A stretch of 7,524 nucleotides of DNA from positions 1 through 7,524 of the forward strand of contig PXAU01000140.1 in NCBI GenBank assembly GCA_003567075.1. The letters run 5' to 3'. Below are positions 1 through 4,940 of the stretch, in pieces. Numbering within the stretch: position 1 is the stretch's first letter; every line of letters begins with the position of its first letter. Below the pieces are notes generated by a model. That model did not search any database. It was given only the letters and a program-made list of their open reading frames with translations, and was not told the DNA's origin. The translations under genes and the position numbers were made by a program. The stretch comes from Trueperaceae bacterium. GTDB taxonomy: Bacteria > Deinococcota > Deinococci > Deinococcales > Trueperaceae.

Positions 1-229
1 AGGCGATGCCGAGCGTGTACTTGCCGCTCTCCTCGTCCCGCGCCAGGTAGCGGTGGTACTCCAGCGACGCCACCAGGCGGAACGTGGTGCTGGTGTTGAG
101 GTCGATCGCTTCGCTGATCTCCGTGAGGCTCCGCTCGACGCCGTCGGCCAGCAGATCCAGCATGCGGAAGGCCCTGTCCAGGACGCGAATGTTGTAGCGA
201 CCGGCGGACCTGCTGGGCGGCGAGCTCAC
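1..229 (-). CDS. IclR-family transcriptional regulator, N-terminal part (runs off the left edge)
   Basis: Reading leftward from a GTG at 229-227, the 76 visible residues match the winged helix-turn-helix of IclR regulators. A first helix follows YNIRVLDRAFRMLDLLA (residues 12-28). SLTEISEAIDL (34-44) is the second helix, NTSTTFRLVASL (45-56) the recognition helix, and the wing ends in GKYTLGI (69-75). IclR proteins bind DNA as dimers or tetramers and usually sense a small metabolite through a C-terminal domain, which lies outside the window. The GTG is chosen because GGAG sits 7 nt upstream and the HTH begins at the usual distance from the N-terminus. The gene is divergent from the RraA-family gene at 452, the classical layout for local control, so that gene is its likeliest target. 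The GTG overlaps the TGA of a short upstream ORF (226-282). The family call is firm; the ligand is unknown. Confidence 0.88.
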   Translation of the reverse strand, partial: MSSPPSRSAGRYNIRVLDRAFRMLDLLADGVERSLTEISEAIDLNTSTTFRLVASLEYHRYLARDEESGKYTLGIA

Positions 230-282
230 GGGGCGACTCCGTTGCCGCTCGACGTGCGGAGATGGGCTGCCGCTTGGGTCAT
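226..282 (-). CDS. Possible 18-codon leader ORF overlapping the IclR start
   Basis: An ATG at 282-280 is preceded by AAGGAG (291-286), but the spacing is only 3 nt. It opens an 18-residue frame, MTQAAAHLRTSSGNGVAP, that stops at TGA 228-226. The stop overlaps the regulator's GTG (229-227), which would allow translational coupling. It resembles no known leader peptide and has no run of a single amino acid suggesting attenuation. Alternatively, the ATG could be the true regulator start with a one-base sequence error or frameshift, since IclR proteins often carry a short unstructured N-terminal tail. Coupled starts of this kind also arise by chance. Confidence 0.3.
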   Translation of the reverse strand: MTQAAAHLRTSSGNGVAP

Positions 283-349
283 GATCTCCTTGTCGTTCGC
301 CGCTTCTATGGATCGACGCTGGGTACTCGCAGGAAGGAGAAGTTTTCGC

Positions 350-379
350 TTGGTGAGATCGGCTTTTGTCAGGTAAAAT
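350..379 (+). promoter_or_regulatory. Candidate sigma70-type promoter for the RraA-family gene
   Basis: TTGGTG (350-355) and TAAAAT (374-379) are separated by 18 bp. They match the -35 consensus at 4 of 6 positions and the -10 consensus at 5 of 6. This is the most AT-rich patch in the left part of the window. Transcription would start near 386, leaving a leader of roughly 65 nt before the ATG at 452. An imperfect palindrome, TTTTGTCAGGTAAAA (364-378), overlaps the -10 and is a possible operator for the divergent IclR protein. Confidence 0.55.
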
Positions 380-397
380 CTAGCATGGCCGCTGGGA

Positions 398-413
398 CCT
401 GTCAACGAACAGG
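398..413. promoter_or_regulatory. Inverted repeat just downstream of the RraA promoter
   Basis: CCTGT (398-402) and ACAGG (409-413) form a perfect 5-bp inverted repeat around a 6-bp spacer, about 12 bp past the predicted transcription start. It could be a regulator half-site pair or a weak leader hairpin. Five base pairs is short enough to occur by chance. Confidence 0.22.
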
Positions 414-451
414 CGCCGGTGTGCGGCGACGCGGCCCAGGAGGAGTCGAGC

Positions 452-1129
452 ATGACCAAGATGATCGAACCGAACGCCAGCGTCGATCGCGAGCTGTTGG
501 GGAAGCTGGTCGCGATGCAGGACGTGCTGAGCATCTCCTGCGTGATGACCGACGCTCAGGCACGTGAGAACGTGATGCACCCCGACATCAAGTTCCGCAG
601 CGTGAACAGGCCCTTCATCGGCCACGCGCTCACGGTGAAGCTCACGCCGGGCGACATCGTCGACTGCCTGGACATCTTCGAGATCGCCGAGCCTGGTCAG
701 GTGGTGGTCATCGACGCGTTCGGCGAGTCCAACACGTCGATCTGGGGCGGTCTCATGTCGGGCCTGGCGCGAGCTGCGGGCATCGTCGGCGCGGTCGTCG
801 ACGGCTCCGTCCGGGACACCGACGAGGCGAAGCTCCTCGACTTCCCGATCGCCTCGCGCTACGTCAGCCCACGCGCGGCCCACACCGCGTACTCCGGGCG
901 CCGTGAGCCGATCCGGATCAACGTGCCGGTCGTATGCGGTGGGCTCATCGTCCACCCGGGCGATCTGGTGGTGGCGGACGAGATCGGCGTCACCGTCGTG
1001 CCCCAGCAGGATTGGGCCGAGGTCTACCCGCGCGCCCGCGAGCAGGCCGACAAGGAGGAGGCCGCCAGGAAGGCGATCCTCGAAGGAGCGACGGTCGAGG
1101 AGTTGTTGAACCGGTTCGGGCGGATCTGA
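452..1129 (+). CDS. RraA / 4-hydroxy-4-methyl-2-oxoglutarate aldolase family protein
   Basis: The 225-residue product has the full length and landmarks of the RraA-like fold: substrate-loop region FGESNTSIWGG (90-100), the core AGIVGAVVDGSVRD (109-122) with Arg121-Asp122, FPIASRYVSP (131-140), and the C-terminal VHPGDLVVADEIGVTVVP (167-184). Family members are either pyruvate aldolases (HMG/CHA aldolase) that use Arg and a divalent metal, or non-catalytic RNase E inhibitors. The Arg-Asp pair favours an enzyme. However, the acidic residue expected 21 positions before the Arg (the D-X20-R-D motif) is Gly100 here, so the substrate and mechanism are uncertain. The ATG at 452 follows AGGAGGAG (438-445) by 6 nt; an in-frame GTG at 419 lacks such a site. 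Gene position opposite an IclR regulator suggests an inducible catabolic role on a keto acid or sugar acid. It appears monocistronic, with a hairpin after the stop. Confidence 0.88.
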   Translation: MTKMIEPNASVDRELLGKLVAMQDVLSISCVMTDAQARENVMHPDIKFRSVNRPFIGHALTVKLTPGDIVDCLDIFEIAEPGQVVVIDAFGESNTSIWGGLMSGLARAAGIVGAVVDGSVRDTDEAKLLDFPIASRYVSPRAAHTAYSGRREPIRINVPVVCGGLIVHPGDLVVADEIGVTVVPQQDWAEVYPRAREQADKEEAARKAILEGATVEELLNRFGRI

Positions 1130-1138
1130 GCTCGAGCC

Positions 1139-1165
1139 CCGTGGGAACGACCTTCGTCCCCATGG
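1139..1165 (+). terminator. Hairpin after the RraA-family gene, possible terminator
   Basis: Bases 1139-1150 and 1154-1165 pair at 10 of 12 positions around a 3-nt CCT loop, starting 9 nt after the stop codon. No T-tract follows, so it is not a canonical intrinsic terminator. It may stop or stabilise the mRNA end. Confidence 0.38.
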
Positions 1166-1180
1166 GTGATCAACGCGTGC

Positions 1181-1270
1181 GTGCTCAGGTCAGGCGCGCT
1201 CAGGTCGCACGTGCTCAGGTCACGCGCGCTCAGGTCGCACGTGCTCAGGTCACGCGCGCTCAGGTCGCAC
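1181..1270. repeat. Six-unit 15-bp tandem repeat (three 30-bp higher-order units)
   Basis: Two 15-bp unit types alternate: GTGCTCAGGTCACGC and GCGCTCAGGTCGCAC. They lie at 1181, 1196, 1211, 1226, 1241 and 1256, filling exactly 90 bp. The second and third 30-bp units are identical; the first differs by one base (AGGC for ACGC, near 1193). All share the core GCTCAGGTC. Unit joints create GCACGTGC and GCGCGC palindromes. The near-identity implies recent expansion by slippage. Because the period is a multiple of three, all frames stay open across it, but I see no gene using it. It may be a neutral minisatellite or a clustered protein-binding site. Confidence 0.93.
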
Positions 1271-1342
1271 GGGACGATCAGGCCCTGTTGGCACGGCGGC
1301 GGCCCCGGGTGTGCTGCGGAGCCATGCGCGCATCGTGCCTGG

Positions 1343-1432
1343 TTGAAGGAGCACCTTGATCGCAGCGCCGTTCAGGCCGGCGACCTCGATCTTGTCCTTG
1401 CGAAGCTGCAGCATCCACAGCTCCTCGAAGGC
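1343..1432 (-). other. Coding-like fragment, possible gene remnant
   Basis: Apart from the repeat array, the region 1271-1533 has no convincing gene. Within it, the minus strand at 1432-1343 reads AFEELWMLQLRKDKIEVAGL and continues NGAAIKVLLQ. Nearly all of its codons end in G or C, as in the genuine genes here, and the amino-acid mix is protein-like. The open frame runs from a GTG near 1462 to a stop near 1250, where it enters the repeat array. There is no ribosome-binding site, and I do not recognise the peptide. It could be the relic of a gene, a small unannotated gene, or chance. Confidence 0.25.
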
Positions 1433-1505
1433 CCCACGAGGACGCCGACCTCGGCCGCTCACGGGCGAGCCGTCGCCCCCTGACGCACAGGGCGTGAACC
1501 GCCTA

Positions 1506-1527
1506 GCCCACGTCGGGGGGCGCGGGC
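1506..1527 (-). terminator. Weak hairpin downstream of the left DUF4397 gene
   Basis: Bases 1506-1512 and 1521-1527 pair at 6 of 7 positions around an 8-base loop, 7 bp beyond the stop codon of the leftward gene. There is no T-tract, and GC-rich DNA forms such stems easily. Confidence 0.25.
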
Positions 1528-1533
1528 CGTGCG

Positions 1534-2670
1534 CTACTCGGTCTCGGGGGCGCGGTCCTCCGGCACCTCCGGTACCGCCATGCGCTCGAACTGCAAGCGG
1601 ACGTGCTCGACGAGCTGACGCGCCTCGTCGATCTCACGCATGGCTTCCGCGACCTGTTCCTCGTCGCGCAATGCGTCGAGCCGCGCTTCGGCGTCGCCAA
1701 GCCAGGCTTCGGCCTCCATCAGACGCTCGTTGATCCAGGCCGCCTCGGCGACCGGCCACGCGTGCGGCGCGGGCATGACGCCGGGGGCCCGCGGCGGGAT
1801 GGCCAACGGATCCATCCACTCGTCACGTAGCACCTCGACCTCGATCGGCACGTCCTCGACCGGCGTTCCGGCCACGATCACCGTATGGATCATGCCCGAC
1901 GCCAGTTCGACGTCGCGGAGATCCGCCACCACCACGTCGGAGTCGGCCAAACGGACCTCGAGCCAGCCGTCATCGGGACGGATGACCGAGCGAGCACCGA
2001 CCTCGGCGTAGCCCACCCTGCCGAGCACCTCGACCGTCTCGTCGTCCTCGACCAGGACGAGTTCGACCGCCTCGGTTCCCGGCGCCGCGTGGAGGATCCG
2101 CACGTCGGCGTCGGCCGGGGTCACGCCGGCCGTGGCGATGTCCTCGATCACCACCGTGCGAAGCGCAAGGTCGTCACGATCGGGTGTGAAGAGGTCCTCG
2201 AGCCAGGCGAAGAAGCCGTCGTCGAGGGTGGTGGGATCCTCAGGCATGGTGAGGCCGACGATGGCGATCGTGAAGAAGTGGCCACCAACCGTGCCGATCA
2301 CCTGATCGAGCGTGATCTGCGTCGTTGCCTCGTCCTCGAGCCCGATGACGTCCAGGATCACCTCGTGTTGGCCCTCGGGCACGGGGACGTACTCGCTCAC
2401 CTCGAGGTACGCAAGGTGTTGAATCTCCTCGTGCGCGAAACCGTCGATGGTGTCGACCAAGAGCAGGCGCTCGATCTCGAGGTTCGGTGCCACGTGGACG
2501 AAACGCACCATCGACTGCATCAGCGCGTGCGGTGGCACGACACCGGGTTCGGCGGGTTGCGCGGGTACACGCTGGTCGGGTGGGGGTGGTGGCTCGGTCT
2601 GCGGTTCGGCTTGGGCACCAGCGACGATCGCGGTGGTAAGGACGATCAGCGCAAGAACGATGCGTTGCAT
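1534..2670 (-). CDS. Secreted DUF4397 protein with C-terminal coiled-coil-like extension
   Basis: The 378-residue product starts with a Sec signal peptide, MQRIVLALIVLTTAIVAGAQA, ending about residue 21. A proline-rich linker follows (23-47). Two DUF4397 repeats come next: one opens with VRFVHVAPN (55-63) and contains FFAWLEDLFT (153-162), the other opens with VRILHAAPG (190-198) and ends near GTPVEDVPIEV (268-278). DUF4397 domains are beta-rich extracellular modules of unknown biochemical role, often found in envelope or adhesion proteins. A charged, alanine/glutamate-rich segment (305-365) has heptad-like spacing and is probably a coiled coil. The ATG at 2670 is fixed by GAAGGAGG 5 nt upstream (2683-2676). 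It is divergent from a paralogue at 3090 that lacks the linker and the extension. Likely exported; location beyond that is unknown. Confidence 0.88.
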   Translation of the reverse strand: MQRIVLALIVLTTAIVAGAQAEPQTEPPPPPDQRVPAQPAEPGVVPPHALMQSMVRFVHVAPNLEIERLLLVDTIDGFAHEEIQHLAYLEVSEYVPVPEGQHEVILDVIGLEDEATTQITLDQVIGTVGGHFFTIAIVGLTMPEDPTTLDDGFFAWLEDLFTPDRDDLALRTVVIEDIATAGVTPADADVRILHAAPGTEAVELVLVEDDETVEVLGRVGYAEVGARSVIRPDDGWLEVRLADSDVVVADLRDVELASGMIHTVIVAGTPVEDVPIEVEVLRDEWMDPLAIPPRAPGVMPAPHAWPVAEAAWINERLMEAEAWLGDAEARLDALRDEEQVAEAMREIDEARQLVEHVRLQFERMAVPEVPEDRAPETE

Positions 2671-2788
2671 GAGGGCCTCCTTCGGAAGACGTAGGGAGCC
2701 GTTGATACCGTTCGCCGCAACCGTACGCTCGGGAGGAGCATCTGGCGTGCAGGCGCTCGGCACGAGGGGTGATTGAAGGACGGAACCA

Positions 2789-2803
2789 CCACGCATCGCG
2801 TGG
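2789..2803. promoter_or_regulatory. Inverted repeat in the DUF4397 spacer
   Basis: CCACGC (2789-2794) and GCGTGG (2798-2803) are a perfect 6-bp inverted repeat around ATC. It lies about 120 bp upstream of the leftward gene and could be an operator or leader hairpin. I see no confident promoter for the leftward gene in 2671-2900. An uninterrupted run of eight C (2812-2819) lies just to its right. Confidence 0.25.
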
Positions 2804-2908
2804 CGCGTCCGCCCCCCCCTCGAACCTGAGCATAGAAGCACATCCAGGCGCGGTTCGTTCGCCAGCTTGCGGTGGGTTCGACGCGCGCGAGCGACGGCTC
2901 GCTGGCAG

Positions 2909-2925
2909 ACGTGACGCTTTCACGT
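2909..2925. promoter_or_regulatory. Palindrome overlapping the candidate rightward promoter
   Basis: ACGTGA (2909-2914) and TCACGT (2920-2925) form a perfect 6-bp inverted repeat with a 5-bp centre. It covers the predicted -35 box of the rightward DUF4397 gene, a position suited to repression. Another perfect 6-bp stem with a 4-base loop (2887-2902) lies just upstream. The GTGA-N5-TCAC form resembles a CRP/FNR site but the spacing is one base short. Confidence 0.35.
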
Positions 2926-2938
2926 ACCCACGTATCAT
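2911..2938 (+). promoter_or_regulatory. Candidate promoter for the rightward DUF4397 gene
   Basis: GTGACG (2911-2916) and TATCAT (2933-2938) are separated by 16 bp, matching the -35 at 4 of 6 positions and the -10 at 5 of 6. Transcription from here would give a leader of about 145 nt before the GTG at 3090. That leader contains several small inverted repeats, such as TGCTC/GAGCA at 3014-3026. Confidence 0.42.
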
Positions 2939-3089
2939 GCGGAGCGAGGGCACGGGCCACCATGCGCAGTCCGTCGCCACGACCGAGCAGGTCGGGCAAC
3001 GGCGCGCGCTCAGTGCTCGTCGAGCAGCGGGCTCTTCGAGCGCTCCGCGCTTCCAGGACCGACCAGCCCGAGCCCGGAGGAGGTCACCC

Positions 3090-3884
3090 GTGACACGCCT
3101 CACGCTCCTGTCGACCGTCGTGCTCGCGTCGTCGCTCGGCCTCGGCGCGGCCCAACAGGCGCTCGATACCGAGCCGACCGAGGTCCGGTTCGTGCACGCC
3201 TCGCCCAACGCCCAGATCGAGGAGCTCGTCGTGCTCGACACCGCGCAGGATCCGGCGGTCGAGATGCTGGTGATCGACGAGTTCTCGTACCGTACGGTGA
3301 CGCCGTTCGAGTCCATCGCCGAGGGCACGTACGAGCTGCGCGTGCGCTTGACGGAGGTCGACGGCGAAGCCCCCCGAGAACATACCCTTCCGCAGACGCT
3401 GAGCGTCGTCGACGGCACCTCCGTCACGGTGGCCATCATCGGCCTCGTGGCGCCAGAGATCTTCGAAGAACCTGAGGAAGGGTTCCTGGCCTGGCTTCAG
3501 GACCTCTTCACCGCCGACCCGGAGGACCCCGCCCTGCGGGCGCTCATCCTCGACGGCACGCTCGAAACGCCGGTTCCCGGCGACGAAGCCGACCTCCGCA
3601 TCGTGCATGCGGCGCCCGGCACCGAGCGCGTCGACCTCGTGCTCGCCCACGCCAACGACACCGTCGCGGTGCTCGAGTCGGCCGGCTACGCCGAAGCGAG
3701 CGGCTACGTCACGTTCAGGCCCGAGGCCGGCACCGTCAACATCCACATCGCCGGAAGCGACGTGAGCGTGGCCGAGGTCCCCGACGAGGACCTCCAGCCT
3801 GGAGCGCGTTACACCATCATGCTGACCGGGACACCGATCGAAGACGTCCCGCTGGAGGTGCTGCTGCTGCTTGACGGCGGCTAG
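3090..3884 (+). CDS. Secreted DUF4397 protein, short paralogue
   Basis: The 264-residue product has a Sec signal peptide (hydrophobic 4-18, cleavage probably after Ala21 in LGLGAAQQ). It is followed directly by two DUF4397 repeats, the first opening VRFVHASPN (32-40) and the second LRIVHAAPG (169-177). Between them lies GFLAWLQDLFT (131-141), and the protein ends shortly after GTPIEDVPLEV (248-258). These landmarks match those of the leftward neighbour in the same order, so the two are paralogues from a duplication. This copy lacks the proline-rich linker and helical C-terminus. The GTG start at 3090 is set by GGAGGAGG (3076-3083) with 6-nt spacing and by the signal peptide that follows. No cysteine pair, membrane anchor or sorting signal is visible. 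Function unknown; export is well supported. Confidence 0.88.
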   Translation: MTRLTLLSTVVLASSLGLGAAQQALDTEPTEVRFVHASPNAQIEELVVLDTAQDPAVEMLVIDEFSYRTVTPFESIAEGTYELRVRLTEVDGEAPREHTLPQTLSVVDGTSVTVAIIGLVAPEIFEEPEEGFLAWLQDLFTADPEDPALRALILDGTLETPVPGDEADLRIVHAAPGTERVDLVLAHANDTVAVLESAGYAEASGYVTFRPEAGTVNIHIAGSDVSVAEVPDEDLQPGARYTIMLTGTPIEDVPLEVLLLLDGG

Positions 3885-3919
3885 CCCAGGCTGGCCCTAC
3901 CATCGCCCGCGAGCCGCTT

Positions 3920-3971
3920 CGCAGCGTGGCTGGCCGCCTCGCCGCGTGCCTGGCCGCCTCGCCACGCTGCG
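3920..3971 (+). repeat. 11-bp inverted repeat enclosing a 20-bp tandem duplication
   Basis: CGCAGCGTGGC (3920-3930) pairs perfectly with GCCACGCTGCG (3961-3971). A 20-bp sequence is tandemly duplicated at 3924-3943 and 3944-3963 with a single mismatch (GCGTGG versus GCGTGC). It starts 36 bp after the DUF4397 stop and precedes the transport operon. It could act as a factor-independent barrier between the two units, though no T-tract follows. No gene is supported in 3885-4058. Confidence 0.7.
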
Positions 3972-3984
3972 CGCGGTGCGGTCG

Positions 3985-3990
3985 TAGACT
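3985..3990 (+). promoter_or_regulatory. Possible -10 element ahead of the transport operon
   Basis: TAGACT (3985-3990) fits a TANNNT box and matches the -10 consensus at 4 of 6. No recognisable -35 lies 16-18 bp upstream. It is placed after the hairpin at 3920-3971 and before all operon genes, so a start here is sensible but weakly supported. Confidence 0.25.
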
Positions 3991-4058
3991 GCGGCGTCGT
4001 GTGTCAGCCAGCAACCATCCCAGCCTCGGCGGTCCCGGCGACGTGCCGGAGGGTCGTG

Positions 4059-4139
4059 GTGACGCGTTGGACCGTCACCGCGATGCCGCCGTGGCGCCAG
4101 CGACGATCGAGGGTGAGGAGCGCGATCCGGTGCTCCTGA
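4059..4139 (+). CDS. Possible small ORF or displaced permease N-terminus
   Basis: A GTG at 4059 follows GGAGGG (4048-4053) by 5 nt. It opens a 26-residue frame beginning MTRWTVTAMPPWRQRR and ending at TGA 4137-4139. The TGA overlaps an in-frame ATG of the permease (4139), giving a TGATG junction. About 23 of 26 codons end in G or C, more than in the permease frame over the same bases. The basic, Trp/Arg-rich sequence resembles the cytoplasmic tail before the first helix of MalG-type permeases. It may therefore be a coupled leader peptide, or the real permease N-terminus separated by a -1 frameshift or one-base error. Confidence 0.33.
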   Translation: MTRWTVTAMPPWRQRRSRVRSAIRCS

Positions 4140-4903
4140 TGCGGCTCGTCACGGTCATCGTCTGCCTCTTCGTGGCGCTCCCCCTGGCCTGGCTGCTCTA
4201 TGCCGCCTTCCTGCCGGCCGAAGCGCTCATGCGGGCCAACCTGGCCACCTTCGGCGTCAGCCTGGAGAACTTCGCGGCGCTCGCCGGCAGCGGACTGTGG
4301 CGGGCGATGGGCGTGTCGTTCCTGGCGTCGGGGCTGACCGTGCTCGGCCAGCTGGCCTTCGGTCTCGGTGCGGCCTACGCCATCCGCAACGGTGCCCGCC
4401 TCCTAGGTTTGGTGCTGGTGCTGCTGGCGTTGCCGAGCGAGCTGCTGCTCGTTCCTCTGTACCGGCAGTTGCAGACGCTCTCGCTCATCGACACGCTCGG
4501 CGCCTTGGTGGTGCCGTTCCTGGCCAGCCCGCTGGTGGTGTTCCTGCTGCTACAGGCGCTGCGGCGCCTCCCCTGGGAGCTGATCGAGGCCGCGCGGCTC
4601 GACGGCGCCGGTGAGCTCACCATCGTCGCGCGGGTGGTGGCGCCCATCGTGCGTCCCGAGCTCGTGGCGGCGGCGGTGCTGGCCTTCGCGGCCCATTGGA
4701 ACCTGGTGCTCTTCCCGCGCGTGATGACCTCCGAAGCGCTGTGGACGGTGCAGGTCTTCCTCACCGACCTGCTGCGCACCCGGCCCTTCGAGTGGGGCCT
4801 GCTGGGTGCGGCCGCGCTGGTAGCGAGCGCACCCATCCTCGTCCTGTACGTGGTCTTCGAGAAGCGGATCGTAGCGACGTTCGAGGCGGGGTTCCGATCG
4901 TGA
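4130..4903 (+). CDS. ABC transporter inner-membrane permease, UgpE/MalG type
   Basis: The 257-residue hydrophobic protein has about six transmembrane segments (near 7-29, 62-84, 92-112, 123-143, 178-196, 225-243). The cytoplasmic EAA loop is ELIEAARLDGAGELTIVARV (150-169) followed by APIVRP (171-176), with the conserved EAA and Gly that dock on the ATPase. SLENF (44-48) before helix 2 and WN (190-191) after the loop are typical of the second permease of carbohydrate-type (CUT1) importers. Start GTG 4130 has AGGAG 9 nt upstream; ATG 4139 is the alternative, overlapping the stop of a small ORF. At 257 residues it is slightly short for the family, which fits a possibly displaced N-terminus. The SBP gene follows after 37 bp. 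Its heterodimer partner and ATPase are not in the window. The UgpE subtype is inferred from the UgpB-like neighbour. Confidence 0.9.
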   Translation: MLLMRLVTVIVCLFVALPLAWLLYAAFLPAEALMRANLATFGVSLENFAALAGSGLWRAMGVSFLASGLTVLGQLAFGLGAAYAIRNGARLLGLVLVLLALPSELLLVPLYRQLQTLSLIDTLGALVVPFLASPLVVFLLLQALRRLPWELIEAARLDGAGELTIVARVVAPIVRPELVAAAVLAFAAHWNLVLFPRVMTSEALWTVQVFLTDLLRTRPFEWGLLGAAALVASAPILVLYVVFEKRIVATFEAGFRS

Positions 4904-4940
4904 AGCGCCTCGCACCGTCACCACCGTCGGAAGGAGCCTG

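Noticed and set aside
419..451. GTG at 419 as an earlier start for the RraA-family gene
   Set aside because: The added 11 residues would contain the strong AGGAGGAG site itself, which is ideally placed for the ATG at 452.
385..567. Open frame from an ATG 5 nt after TAAAAT, in leaderless geometry
   Set aside because: It runs 116 bases into the RraA gene in another frame, encodes an Arg/Gly-rich sequence with no protein character, and lacks support.
2911..2923. CRP/FNR-like site GTGA-N5-TCAC
   Set aside because: The known site has a 6-bp centre with TGTGA/TCACA arms; here the centre is 5 bp and the outer bases do not match.
2962..3093. Upstream frame ending in a TGA that overlaps the GTG of the rightward DUF4397 gene
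   Set aside because: No good ribosome-binding site and no protein-like sequence; any GTG followed by A gives such an overlap.
3926..4129. Extension of the permease frame upstream to 3926
   Set aside because: The added 68 residues are Arg/Gly-rich, start within the hairpin repeat, and would put an untypical tail before the first helix.
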